DNA of 64,000 nt, taken from positions 682,001-746,000 of the forward strand of contig JAGTJL010000015.1 in NCBI GenBank assembly GCA_020746875.1, read 5' to 3'. The translations under genes were made by a program, and so were the position numbers. This DNA comes from Rhexocercosporidium sp. MPI-PUGE-AT-0058. Lineage: Eukaryota; Ascomycota; Leotiomycetes; Helotiales. This document shows, piece after piece, positions 23,857 through 35,266 of the stretch (position 1 is its first letter; every line of letters begins with the position of its first letter). Under the pieces are notes generated by a model that had not been told where the DNA came from, did not search any database, and saw nothing but the letters and a program-made list of their open reading frames with translations.

Positions 23857-24328
23857 TCAGATACCGATGCGTGTCTTTCTCCAATGTCTCCGCTTTGCGT
23901 TGTATCTATTCCTGCTTGTTAGCTGCCATACATGTCATAGCATTTTAATTGCGCTGCTCTCCGAACCGTTCGCCTGCCAGGTCGTTGAGGCTATCCAGCA
24001 GAGCGACCGAGAAGGTATAAATTAAGGGAGGGGATCAGGTTATGCGTACCGGATGGTGTTACCAGTGCGAAGACGGATCCATTGTGGGATAGGTCTGTTT
24101 TGCTTCTGGGCTCTGGCGAGCTTCACTTTCGTGCGGAAGGTCTTGTGGCTCTGCGTACGCAATATCATTAGCATCTTTGCATCATATCGACGTTCAAATA
24201 TCCCATGGTCCTTGCCCCTCATTCCACCTCAACAGCAGCAATCGCGTAGCCCATTCTCCATTGCCAAATCCAGCATATGCTACAGGTCGATTGAAAGATT
24301 GTTCGGGGGAGGGCAGACGTACCGGCAT
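23857..24328 (-). CDS. RPL39: 60S ribosomal protein eL39 (RPL39), 51 aa
   Basis: Three coding exons on the minus strand: 24328-24323 (only ATG CCG), 24150-24050 and 23905-23857. Introns have GTACGT and GTACGC donors and CAG/TAG acceptors, and phases fit. The product begins [19 protein letters not shown] and includes [13 protein letters not shown] and ending [11 protein letters not shown], matching eL39 along its full 51 residues. eL39 is a small, very basic, extended protein lining the lower part of the ribosome exit tunnel. The gene is easy to miss because no exon exceeds 101 bp. It is divergent from ARL1, with about 440 bp between starts. Confidence 0.97.
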
Positions 24329-24768
24329 CTTGACGTTGTCGTGGGTGTCGAGGTTTGGCTTGTAGAAAGACGTTGAAAATTGAGGTTCAACTTTCGGAAT
24401 ATTGGGCTGTGGATTTTGCTCGCTTAGATCACCTGATGTCAGTCCCAGGAGCAGGCGCCTCCTTAGTCAGCGCCTTCTGTTTTTGGCAGAGGTGCGCTCT
24501 AGCGCCAAAGCTCGGGCCGCGGGCAGCCAGTGAGGCTGGAGAGTGCATGTGAGCAACAAGCGGTATTGGAAATCGATGGCAAGCCCTTGGATTTCAGCGA
24601 CTCGAGATTTCAAGCTTCAATAACTCCCCACCACGACGAACACCTCCACGACGAATCTCACTATTAACGAAGCGACGATTTTACGAACGGCGTAACGAGC
24701 GCTTCGAATACAAATTAAGGGAGCAGAGGAAGCGGCCAGATTAGGTGGTAGAAAGGACACAGTTCAAG
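24329..24768. promoter_or_regulatory. bidirectional promoter region of RPL39 and ARL1
   Basis: 440 bp separate the two divergent starts, so both promoters must lie here or in introns. I did not identify a specific element. Confidence 0.5.
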
Positions 24769-25560
24769 ATGGGTGCCAGTGTATCTTGGTTATCGGGGAT
24801 GCTGTGGTCGAAGAAGGAGATTCGGATATTGATTTTGGGACTGGTATGGCATATTGAGATGTCTCGTTTTGGTGGTTTACGATGCATACTGATGTTGAGG
24901 GTGACGTTTAGGACAATGCTGGAAAAACAACACTTTTATACAGACTGAAGGTACAAAACATTCTGTTTGGGCCTTGCTGGGTGAATGCTGACCGCAGACC
25001 TGCAGATTGGAGAGGTGGTCACTACGATACCTACGATAGGATTCAACGTCGAGTCGGTGACATACAAAAACCTAAATTTCAATGTCTGGGTATGTTGCCC
25101 CCTTTCGTCTCCTCCATGGACATCTACTTACCAGGACCCCAGGATCTCGGTGGCCAAACCTCTATACGACCGTACTGGAGATGTTACTACGCCAATACAG
25201 CAGCCGTGATCTTCGTGATCGACTCAACAGACATCGATCGATTGGGAACGGCTTCAGAAGAGTTAGCAGCGATGTTGAACGAGGACGAGTTGAAGGATGC
25301 TGCGCTGCTGGTATTTGCGAACAAGCAGGATCAGCCGGGAGCAAAGGGAGCTGGGGAGATAAGTGAGGCATTAAAACTGGGGGAGTTGAGGGATCGGAAC
25401 TGGAGTATCGTGGCATGCAGTGCAGTGGATGGAAGTGGTGTTGATGAGGGCATGGACTGGCTTGTAGTGAGTTTCCCTGGCATTTAATCTGGGAACCACC
25501 CATACTGCAGAAGCAAAGCTGACTTTTGCGCGGCAGCAAACGGTACAACAGGACTCGTAG
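24769..25560 (+). CDS. ARL1: ARF-like GTPase ARL1, 181 aa
   Basis: Five exons: 24769-24843, 24912-24950, 25006-25089, 25143-25466 and 25537-25560; all junctions are in frame. The protein starts MGASVSW, so Gly2 can be myristoylated. The P-loop is GLDNAGKT (residues 24-31), switch 1 contains [10 protein letters not shown], switch 2 begins [13 protein letters not shown], the guanine-specificity motif is NKQD, and [15 protein letters not shown] precedes the C-terminus. The length and the sequence around switch 2 fit ARL1 better than ARF1 or ARL2. ARL1 recruits GRIP-domain golgins to the trans-Golgi network and works in vesicle traffic. The last exon codes for only seven residues plus stop; without it the protein would end too early. 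Confidence 0.94.
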
Positions 25561-27477
25561 AAGAGGAAGGGAGAGGAGAGGAGAGGTTGGGGCAAGGATC
25601 GATGGACCAGCTTGTACCACCACAACAAGGGGCATAATCTGGCGTACAACGAAACATCATGGGAGAATAGGCCAGGTTTATCACTCAGGCTTCTCGGGGC
25701 GCTTTGTGCTCTTTTCAATCCCTCTTTAGAGCTTAGGAGCGGAGGGGAGGTCTGCAGTCACGGAGGTGAAGAATAATACGATACGCAAGCTGCATTAGCC
25801 GGGAGTGGGCATTTTAGAATTGTTTTCTTTCCTCTCGTTTAATGGAGTATCGGGTTGACGTCCTGGCACCATCAGAGTCTTGGGATGACTTTCTCTGGTC
25901 ATGCCGTGTTCCGAGTTCTTATACTTGATGACTTATCTTCATGAACATCCTCGTGGTCTAGAAGCTGTTCCGGTCATCTTCTCTCACTGATGTCCGGGTT
26001 CGGGTGGTTTGATTCTCCTTCCGAAGCAGGTCCGGCCCCCTTGTCTTAGAGGGCTTGCTAAGTACCGAAAATATTCTTTCCACTTCTGCTCCTTGCTGGA
26101 GCTGCGAGCTGCTAGGCCAGATCCAAGTCGTTTCTAAGCACATCCGAAGTTGGGGAAAGCTTATACGCCTTTAGGATCTCTAGGCAAGGAAGTAGGCAAG
26201 ACTTCAGTTACCCAGTAGATACATTTCTCAGTCATGAAAATCGGGAGATTACTATTACTTTTGAACTTTAGACTCTGCCCAGGTGACCCTTGAACAATAC
26301 TCCTAGTATATTACGTTTCCAAATTCCTCAAACCCCGTACATGCATTACTATTTCTTTCGGCTAAAATTACCAAATCCCGTCGACTCAAAAAAAAAAGAA
26401 CCTTACGTGGTGATGAAGCTTACAGACACGCAAGATTATACGCTACCCAGATGCGAATGGATTATTCAGTATCGTCGAGACGCCTTTGACCAGACGTTGA
26501 TAGAGCAGCTGATAGGTAATACTGTCACGCACGCGGGATATCTCCATATCCGGATTCGGGGTTCGTTTGAGTAAGTGATTAGTTTTGCTTCCAAGCGCTT
26601 CGGTCACTCAATACCTTACTCTTCCTCAAGACAGGCTTAGGCAGGAATAGGTACGTCTATATCCAGTCCATCTTGAAGCAAAATCTAAAATGCAAATGAA
26701 GATTCTATATCAACACAACCTTGCTAGAGTATGTCAAAGCATAGAAGGTTAATAGACATGTCTTGGCGCCGATAAGCCATTGTGGCGTTCAAGCTGATAA
26801 GATGGAAATGCGGAGAAAGGGTTTGATAGGCGGATGTGACAAGGATCCCTAGTTGATTATGCAGCGCCGTGCGTCATCGGGGAGAAATGGTGTTTTTGAG
26901 CTTTTGGACGGAAGACATTTTGATGTTTATCAGGGTTGATAAATGGGAATGGATCGAGTATGAACTTAAACACAGCAATAAAGTGCATCTCACTGTTTAT
27001 CTACTCCAGAGACCACCTTCATCAAAACTCGTTACAGTTAAACCTAAATTGAGACAACACATTAATGTGCAAGTTTGACAGCTTCAAATCCCTGATGTCT
27101 TAAAAACACTCGGTTGCTTTGGTAGTCGGAACAAATGCCGAAGGACCTCTTGCCCTTCTCTAAAGATTACCCTTGGAAATCCTAATAAAGACTATTAGCT
27201 TCTAGGCCCTCCTGGAACATCGCCGATTGACAACCTCGCAATGATGCCCATCCAGCTCCAATTTGCCCCTGCCTTCCTTGCACTGCTTGTCTTGCCCTTC
27301 CTTCCTCAGAAGCTACATAAGCTCCTTGCCTGCCTCGGTGTCTGAATACAAATTTATTTCACGTACCGCATTTCACTCTGGGAGAATTCTACAGAAAGAA
27401 AACAATACAGCTTTACTTTCGATCAAACCGTCATAACAGAAGACTGCAACAGTAACTCGCAAGTCCGAACCGCAATA
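25561..27477. other. gene-free region before the catalase gene
   Basis: About 1.9 kb. Open frames such as 26290-26574 lack motifs and are not extended by splice sites. The 3' end should hold the catalase promoter. Confidence 0.5.
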
Positions 27478-29059
27478 ATGGTCGCCGATGACAAACCCGC
27501 TTCGACCTTCAAATACAATGAGAAGCCAGTCTATACTACTTCCAATGGCTGCCCTATCGACAGTCCAGAGGCCTACCAGAGAGTTGGTAACAACGGCCCT
27601 CTCTTGCTCCAGGACTTCCACTTGATCGATCTGCTGGCCCATTTCGACCGGGAACGTATCCCAGAGCGTGTTGTGCATGCAAAAGGTGCCGGAGCTTATG
27701 GAGGTATATTTCCTGAACTCCAAAGACAACACGGAGGCTAATCTATTGCATACAGACTTCACTGTCACACACGATATCAGTGACATCTCCTCAATTGACA
27801 TGCTCAGCACTGTTGGCAAGAAGACCTCCTGCATAGCCCGTTTCTCAACTGTTGGTGGAGAGAAGGGCTCGCCAGATACGGCAAGAGATCCTCGAGGGTT
27901 CTCTATCAAGTTCTATACTGAGGAAGGAAACTGGGATTGGGTCTACAACAACACACCCGTGTTCTTCCTCCGCGATCCGACGAAGTTCCCGCTGTTCATC
28001 CACACCCAGAAGCGCAACCCGCAGACAAACTTGAAGGATGCTACGATGTTTTGGGATTATCTCTCGACACACCAAGAGGCTGTCCACCAAGTTATGCACC
28101 TCTTCAGTGATCGTGGAACACCATACTCTTATAGACACATGAACGGATACTCGGGACACACATATAAATGGACCAAACCAGATGGGACATTCAACTACGT
28201 CCAGATCCACCTGAAGACAGATCAAGGAAATAAGACTTTCACTAACGCCGAAGCCAGTAAGATGGCAGCCGAGAACCCAGACTGGAATACCCAAGATCTT
28301 TTCGACTCGATCAGCAAAGGCGAATATCCCAGCTGGACTGCCTACGTGCAAGTCCTCTCTCCCGAACAAGCCGAGAAATTCCGCTGGAACATCTTCGACT
28401 TGACGAAAGTGTGGCCACAGAAGGATGTCCCTCTCCGACCATTCGGGAAGTTCACACTAAACAAGAATGTCGAGAACTACTTCGCTGAGATCGAGCAAGT
28501 GGCATTCTCCCCTTCACATCTCGTTCCAAACGTGGCGCCATCCGCTGATCCTGTTCTGCAATCCCGTCTCTTCTCGTACCCAGATACACAACGCCATCGG
28601 CTGGGTGTGAACTACCAACAAATCCCCGTCAACGCACCTCTTCGAGCTTTCAACCCATATCAACGTGATGGCACCATGGCAGTAAATGGCAACTACGGCG
28701 CCAATCCCAACTATCCCTCCTCCTACCGTAGCATAACCTACAAACCCGTCAAGCCCACAAATGACCACGAGCAGTGGGCTGGTGCAGCCGTTTCCTTTCT
28801 CTCAGAAGTCACTTCTGAGGATTATGTGCAAGCCAAGGGTCTCTGGGATGTTCTAGGCAAGCAGAGAGGTCAACAGGATAATTTCGTCGGTAATGTGGCG
28901 GGCCACTTGAGTGCTGCGAAGGAGGATACTAGGAGGAGGACTTATGAGATGTTTGGCAGAGTGGACGAATTGCTGGGGCAGAGAATTGCGGAGGAGACGG
29001 AGAAGTTGACTCCTGCGGGGGGAAGTCAAGCTGCTGGGTCTGCGCAGGCTCGCATTTAA
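27478..29059 (+). CDS. small-subunit haem catalase, 509 aa, probably peroxisomal
   Basis: Two exons: 27478-27703 and 27756-29059. The active-site motif [12 protein letters not shown] carries the distal histidine (residue 67). The intron interrupts just after this motif and the frame resumes DFTVTHDIS. The catalytic asparagine lies in [12 protein letters not shown], and the haem-ligand tyrosine is in [14 protein letters not shown]. The length and missing C-terminal flavodoxin-like domain place it among small-subunit catalases, which convert hydrogen peroxide to water and oxygen. The last residues are Ala-Arg-Ile, a variant of the PTS1 tripeptide (S/A-K/R-L), so peroxisomal import is plausible but less certain than for SKL. 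It may protect the organelle in which the SKL-tagged acyl-CoA dehydrogenase of this window works. Confidence 0.96.
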
Positions 29060-29537
29060 GCGAGGGGTGTGTTTTGCTAGGCGTAATTTCTTCGATGATG
29101 AGATGCTAGAGATGGTGATAAGACTATGAGAGTATTATGATGATTGCATCGAGGGCTATGAATTAATGAATCCCATGCCTCTTATGCAAGAACATCAGTC
29201 CCTCTGACGACATTGGTAGCAACTAGCCAGGAAAATGTTTTTGCTATTTATCTCTGCTAGGTGATTTCAACGTTGCTTTACTTGGCTCTCGACTCTTCAG
29301 GGTGTACCAGCCAATTTTCTGGTCGTTACTACTCGAGCTCTGCAATCGAGGGGTCTCTAATTTCCGGAGTCGCAAGATGAATTGGTAAATCAGAGGCCTG
29401 ACATCCTCATCTCCCAAAACACCGTCCACCACTCACTCTCCCGTCAACCTCGCTTAACATCCACAACACCCACACCGAATACCAACAATCACCGATCTCA
29501 CAACCACAATATATACCCAAATATTATAAAGACAGCC
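29060..29537. other. intergenic region
   Basis: Catalase 3' untranslated region and the 5' flank of the 5S rRNA gene. An AT-rich box (ATATTATAAAG, 29521-29531) lies just upstream of the 5S start, where fungal 5S genes often carry a TATA-like element. No protein gene is seen. Confidence 0.5.
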
Positions 29538-29656
29538 ACATACGACCATAGACTGAAAAAATCAGGGCATCCCGTCCGCTCTGCCGTACTTAAGTTTCAG
29601 ATCGGCGGATTAGTAGTTGGGTGGGTGACCACCAGCGAATTCCCGCTGTTGTATGT
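29538..29656 (+). rRNA. 5S ribosomal RNA, single dispersed gene
   Basis: The 119-nt segment starts ACATACGACC and ends GTTGTATGT, whose ends pair to form helix I. Internal blocks CATCCCGTCCGCTCTG, TACTTAAG, GGATTAGTAGTTGGGTGG and GTGACCACCAGCGAAT match fungal 5S rRNA, including the internal control region used by TFIIIA/TFIIIC. T runs just downstream (TTTT from 29656, TTTTT about 15 bp later) can end RNA polymerase III transcription. Filamentous ascomycetes typically carry dispersed 5S genes rather than placing them in the rDNA unit, as seen here. Confidence 0.95.
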
Positions 29657-30158
29657 TTTCAAGTTATCTTTTTGCTCCGGTTTCGGTGAATGTGAGTGCG
29701 AGGTTTGGACCTGCTTGTGGTGTGGTTGTGCGGTATAGAGTTTGTGTTGATCTGTAAGGATTGTTTGGTTGGTGGGATTTTCGGGGTGAAGAAGAGCACA
29801 TGTGTCATTTGGAGTTTGAAGAGGGGGAGTAGGCAGCAAATGGGTATTTCTATTCTGGACATGATATTCTACACATACAAGCCAAGCTTAATTACACCAG
29901 CCACACCACCGGAGCCCATCTATGTAGCTCTCAGCTCAACGATGTAAACTGTAACTCCAATGCCTCCGTCTATATCTACATCTATGCCATGTTCGTGTAT
30001 CTCATACAGAGTGTGATGCTTGCATCGCTGTCTCTTTTGCCTGCCTCGGGACCTGATGTCGTCTATTCGTATTTATTTGAAGTCTTCTTAAGGGCCTCGT
30101 TGCTTCATTACACCCATGCTCGTCGTCATATGTACCGTCTTAGTACATCTGGTTTCGT
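29657..30158. other. intergenic region
   Basis: About 500 bp between the 5S gene and the 3' end of the GT90 gene. Short open frames only; none is supported. Confidence 0.5.
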
Positions 30159-32212
30159 TCAAGCGCCTGTGTACCCGATGGTTTCTCGGTCATCATCTAC
30201 CAATCTGGCATATCTATTCCCAAGTTAGCATTGTCTTTGCTTAATAAACCCAACAGTCGATCAAATGAAAGGACCAAAACTCACTCAAGCAACAGCCTAA
30301 AAAACCACACCTCCAAGTCGTCATTCCGCAACACCTTATTCGCCCATTCTCTCCCCTGCATCGCAATATGCTCAGCTTCTTGCTTTCCAGATGCCTCGCC
30401 AGCAAACCATCTCACAGCTTCAACCCACTCATCGCCCCTGAGACTCAGGGGAATGTAATGGACCCAAGGTTTCAGCCACTCTTCATGCCACTCCCTGAAA
30501 ACCGCTAGCTTATAAACCAAGCTTTTGCTCTTCAAAAAGGCATAAAAGCGTCCGCTGAAAGCATTTCCATCCATGTCAAGCAGATACTTGTACTTCCATG
30601 CTTCAGTCTGATCAGCTGGTTTCTTGAGCTCGAAGAATTGCTCTTGTGCTTTGCAATCGCCTGGGTCGCACTGGCCGACGTGAGAGAAATGGACATTGAA
30701 AATGTCTTTGAAGTCGCTGCGTGAGACTTCCCTCACTTTCCAGTCTTCCGTCTCCCCTTCGCCACCGCTATTGGTAAGGATCTTTGCTTGGTCTCCTGCG
30801 TTGATCTTCTGAACAATATGTTGTCGATGTTGACGTCTCCAGCCACCGTCTCGGCTGAAGCCTCCTGTTGTAGAACCTCGCCAGTAAAGTTGGCCTTCTT
30901 TTTTAGTCCAGTCCATGTCAGAGGTGTCGTTATAAGTGACTCTTCCGGCCCAGTACCAGGGAGAAGGATAGACGATATCGGAGTAGGATGAGGGCTTCGA
31001 CGCAGAGAAGATGGGAAAGAGATCATGAGCGACATTGAAAGCATTTGGTCTGTCGAAGAACCCGTATGACTCCGAGAACGATGGAGACTGGCAGATGTCT
31101 GAGAAGGCCGTTTTGTTGTATATAAACCCCAGTTCACTAACAGCATAACTATCGAAGTTGTCCCCCATGAGACCGTCCTCCAGATATCTTGCTGGGCTGT
31201 CTGGTGGGCATGACATCCTTGAATGAGTCCATGTTGCCTGGTGTGGTATCATGTTGAATCGAGTCAACTTGAGATCCTCGAACCGCGTCCCATCAGTAAG
31301 ATCCCCCGGCCTCTCAGACCATGAGTTCCTATGTTTGGTAACGGCATTGGCTGCAGGCATCTTCACATCCTCAGCATTCCTCACCAGTCTCGACAGATCA
31401 TCGTATGGCACCACAACCCGGGGCTCGTCGTGGATATTAAAGCAGAGGTCCATATCCGGTAGGTATTTAGTAAACTTCTCTACCATTCCCCTTGTAGCCT
31501 CCATAGCCCATGGAACCCCTCCATCAAGCTTCTTGATCTGGCCCTTCCTAATCAAAACCCCCAGAATATTATTGGCATCATAGCCCAAAGCTTCTCTGGC
31601 ACGGTTCCGAATCGTCCTTGGCTTCAAGCCCCAAAAGGGTGTGAGAGACGTATGTATTGTGTCGTACTCGTCGATCAATTGTACGTTCTTGGACTTCGCA
31701 TATTCGTACCACTTGTCGAAGTGAGGTGGAGGGGGAATGCCATATCGCCGCCGGTATTCCTTCACTGCCTCTGCAAGTGTTTTTGACTGCCTCTCTACAA
31801 CCTTCCCAAAATCTTGCTCGGCGTTCTTGATGAGCTGCTGGATCGGGTGCGAGTTGCCCAATTGAGGTGGCTGCGCCTTCTTTGGTTCTTGTCCTGACTT
31901 CTTCGTGTCTGGGACATTGTAGTGCTCTTGAACTGGTTTCGCAGATATCCCATCCGTGGTGAGGGGTACATACGGTGAGCGCAGATAGACTAAGCTGAGT
32001 CCTGCCAACGCGAGGAGGGCGACAAACAGAAGGGTCTGCCGTGAACGCATTTTTCTTTTCGTTCTCAGAAAAACTGTATTGAGGGAGGGGGTTTTGGACT
32101 CGTCATGGTCTTCGAGGAATGGACTGCTGCTAGGATTGAGACGAATCCGCCGCTGGTGCTGGGGCGAATTGACGTTCGATGACGACCGTCGACGTTGAGT
32201 GTGGTCTTTCAT
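30159..32212 (-). CDS. GT90 CAP10-like glycosyltransferase, type II membrane protein, 660 aa
   Basis: Exons on the minus strand are 32212-30285 and 30213-30159. The second small exon (donor GTGAGT, acceptor TAG) extends the protein from LLLE to EYARLVDDDRETIGYTGA. A basic cytoplasmic N-terminus with RRRSSS and RTKRKMRSRQ precedes one membrane segment (about residues 60-77, LLFVALLALAGLSLVYL). The luminal part has the CAP10 domain, with YWRGSTTGG, LLDMDGNAFSGRFYAFLKS and SLVYKLAVFREWHEEWLKP. CAP10 proteins of Cryptococcus take part in capsule formation and a relative, CXT1, is a beta-1,2-xylosyltransferase. The domain is widespread in non-capsulated ascomycetes, where substrates are mostly unknown. 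Location in the Golgi is inferred from topology. Confidence 0.92.
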
Positions 32213-33380
32213 GATGGGCTAGATGTTAGGTTGCTGCCGTTTAAGCTGGAGCTGGAGCTGGAGCTGGAGCTGGGGCTTAGGTTAGGTTAGGTGTTAAGGA
32301 GAAGGAGCTGCCTCGGCCACTATCAACCACCACGAACAGAGTCTGATCTGGGATGTTGTTCCTTGACATTTCCATGGAACACATGTGTTGAGAGTCCAAA
32401 AAAAAAACCTGGCTTGCAGTAGTTTCAGGCTGTCGAACTCAGATAGGCCTGGATGACGAATTAGGACTGAAGATCAGCCGCCACAAGCTTTCCAAGGGCA
32501 TCGAATTGTGGAGGGCCAACGCGTCGCGGGCATACTTTATTTTTATAAACATGCCAAGTCATGTCATCTAGGAATATAAATCATTATGATTGGATCGTAT
32601 GCTTCGCCAATCTGTGGTGGAATTATGCTGTGCCACAATGCGGCAGAACCGAGGGCCCCCTTTTCAACGCTCGCGTGCTACAATACAAAACATCATAGAG
32701 GGAAAAGCCGCATCGACATGGTGCAACAAATATCTTTCCTAGTTTTTGGAATGGGAGAGAACGCTCCAAATTGGGGTTTGAAATGATCGGAATCAATATG
32801 GGGTTTGTACATTTCATCACATACAAAGTCAAGAAACGGTTCCGACCTATGAAGACATGGTTGAGAGGCACTCCATATTTGATCATACATAATTTGAGTA
32901 TCCAACTCTGCTTAACGGCTTCTTGGAATCTTTCCTTCGGTTAGATCAAGCCTACAGAGTTTGAGTTATGCCAGACGGCAGATAGTAGACTTGCTGTAGA
33001 TCACAGTCTACATAAAGAGTAAGTGACCTCTCTCTCGTTTACAACTGACCATCATCAACCTGGTACCTAAGAGAGGCAGACATTGCTAAACCTGTGCCCA
33101 ATCCGGGAAGAGCGAAATGACAATTCAAATTCCTTTTGATGAGGCTGCAGTGTGCCTTGAGTCCCGAGTAATAGACCGTGGCTCAAGGCTGAAAAGGCGG
33201 CCTTTTCAGCGGCCACCAACTTTTATGCAACCGCCCGTCGTCAACGAGATACACCAACAAACAGAAGCCTAGCCTGTTCCTTATAAACCACAACTTCTCC
33301 TAGATATCAACAATCTCAGCATCAACAACAGCTAACCAAACGATCTTCAGACATCACTCTCAAGTTAACCAAATATCAAG
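32213..33380. other. gene-free region with short repeats
   Basis: About 1.2 kb. Just upstream of the GT90 start are a GGAGCT hexamer repeat (about 32248-32272) and GGTTA repeats (about 32278-32291). A TATA-like CCTTATAAACC (33281) lies about 100 bp before the ATG at 33381. No gene is seen. Confidence 0.55.
32248..32291 (+). repeat. hexamer GGAGCT and pentamer GGTTA microsatellites
   Basis: GGAGCT is repeated about five times and is followed by TTAGGTTAGGTTAGG. The position, 35-80 bp upstream of the GT90 ATG on the opposite strand, puts it in that gene's leader or promoter. Confidence 0.8.
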
Positions 33381-34101
33381 ATGGATTTCCTCTCTGCCCT
33401 CAAGCAATGCCTCAACGGCTCTTCCTCCTCCTCCACCCTCACCCTCAGCTCAACTTCCCCTCCAACCACTGACATCAAACTCCCGACCCCCCCCCCCCCC
33501 CCCCCCCCCCCCCAAAACCCAGCCAACAGACTCCGAGCTCACCACCTCCCTCCTCCAAACTCTCCTCGCCTCCTCCTCCAAATCCATCCCCTGCCTCCGC
33601 ACTCACCTCTCCCTTCAACTCTGCCCCCAAAACTAGACCTCACACCTAGCACAACACCTCCTTGACGGCCTCATCCACGCCTTAAACACCGGCGCCGTCA
33701 TGGGCTCAGCCATGAAAGAAGCATTCGACAGAGCCAGTGCCGTGGCAGAGGAGTTCGCTAGAGAACATCCAGTGCTGGTGGGCGTTACGGTCACGCTTGT
33801 TGCGTTGGGGATTTTGGCGCTGGTTATGCCGTGGGTTGTGGAGGGGTTGGGATTTGGTGCTTTGGGGCCTGTCGAGGGTATGTTTAGTTTTCGATTTTAA
33901 TTCTTTGTTGATGTTGACGGTGATCTTGGGGACTGAGGATTCTGGAAAAGGGTGTGTGTTAATGTGTTAATGTGTGTAGGATCGTTCGCGGCGTTGTGGC
34001 AGGCTTCTTTCCCGGATGTTACGGCTGGGTTGTGGTTTGCTTTCTTTCAGAGACTCGGCATGGTATGGGGAAAGAGCGTAATTGTCTGGTCGAAGTTATA
34101 G
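33381..34101 (+). CDS. Ifi-6-16-like small membrane protein, N-terminal part disrupted
   Basis: The certain part is exon 33700-33877 plus exon 33980-34101. This encodes 99 residues from ATG 33700 with EEFAREHPVLVGV, a hydrophobic helix (TLVALGILALVMPWVV), then VEGLGFGALGPVEG, ASFPDVTAGLWFAFFQRLGM. That pattern fits the Ifi-6-16/ISG12 family, whose fungal members are small hydrophobic proteins of unclear function. A likely older start at 33381 follows a TATA-like box and begins MDFLSALKQCLNG, then runs into 27 consecutive C (33487-33513). After the tract the frame that joins the conserved domain is open except for a TAG at 33634-33636. GT dinucleotides are almost absent there, so an intron cannot remove the TAG. 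Either the short form is real, the tract length is wrong, or the gene is degenerating. Confidence 0.6.
33487..33513 (+). repeat. poly-C tract, 27 bp
   Basis: 27 uninterrupted cytosines inside the 5' part of the Ifi-6-16-like gene. Its length sets the reading frame of anything translated across it, and such tracts are error-prone both biologically and in sequencing. Confidence 0.95.
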
Positions 34102-34631
34102 TTCGGGAGATTTGAGGTCGCAAGGGGTTTGATTTGGGTGGAAGTGCTGAAGGTGTTGATTTGAGCTTTGACTTCAACGAGGCGAGGCACGTGGTAGCTT
34201 GAGGGATAATTACTATGCAGGTTGATTTGAGCTTGCGCTTGACATGAGAGGATAATTTCATACTGACACAGCTCTCATCCGCTTGTCTGTTTAGTGAGCT
34301 AGCAACTTGCTTTGAGGCTTTGCAATGCAACAGAGGACTAACCTTGGAACGACTTTGAGCCTTGTCCGAACTAGATGCAAAGGCAGGCACTGAACAAAGG
34401 GGGCATGATCACGCATAAACGAAACAACTATGTTCGGGTACATGAGTGTGAATTGACTTTTGATGTATGCTATCTCTCTTCTAAAAGAAGATATCGAATC
34501 ATGCCGACGAAGCAAGAAAACGAAGTGGGGTATCGCCCGCAAGAAACTATAGGTAGAGACCCAAGTATTTGCTCAAGATAGACACATGCTCATTGTACTC
34601 CGAACGCCCCGTCCAGACCCAGAACCATCCT
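34102..34631. other. intergenic region between convergent genes
   Basis: About 530 bp between the Ifi-6-16-like gene and uS8, whose 3' ends face each other. No gene is seen. Confidence 0.5.
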
Positions 34632-35266
34632 CTAGTAGAAGAAACCAATGATCTTTCCGGCAACGTGCTTGCGACGGGCCTCCTCGTGGTCCATGATACC
34701 GGCGGAGGTAGTGAGGACGATGTATCCGAATTGACGCGATGGGAGGAGCTTGACAACCCACTTCTCGAGCTCGCCGAGGCGAACGTTGTATCTTGGGGAG
34801 ATGACACCGGTCTTGTTGAGACTATGTTGGGTCAGGAATTGTTCGCAAAGTCTCGCAGAAGAAAAACATACCGGCCGTTTAATTGAATGACAATCTTGCC
34901 AGATCGGTGGTCATCGACCTCCTCAAACTCGCCAATGTAACCTGAAGACTATGTCAGTGTATGTAGCGAAAGATTAAACGTGTAACGTCAGGAGAAAAAT
35001 CAGAGAACGTGTAAGATCCTCGCAGGATGATATATCGGCAACTTAAAGGACTATGGTCGTAGTGTTTGTGAGACCGTCATCTAGTTATCATGCCGAAGGG
35101 ATGTGTGAAAAAGAAAACTCATATCGAACGTACCGTGCTTTTGCATGACACTGAGGAACTTGACGATGACCTTGGAGGAAGGACGGATCAGGACTTGTCG
35201 CTTTCCGGACTTCTCGGCGTTGTTGATGGCGTTGAGCGCATCGTTGAGGACTGAGGTCTTGACCAT
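34632..35266 (-). CDS. RPS22: 40S ribosomal protein uS8 (RPS22 / S15a), 130 aa
   Basis: Coding exons on the minus strand are 35266-35134, 34941-34872 and 34821-34632. The product begins [19 protein letters not shown] and includes [36 protein letters not shown] and [22 protein letters not shown], ending GKIIGFFY. This matches eukaryotic uS8 over its full standard length of 130. The protein binds helix 21 of 18S rRNA in the small-subunit body. A probable further intron in the 5' leader (35312-35614, donor GTATGT, acceptor TTGCAG) places the transcription start close to that of the divergent eS12 gene. Confidence 0.97.
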
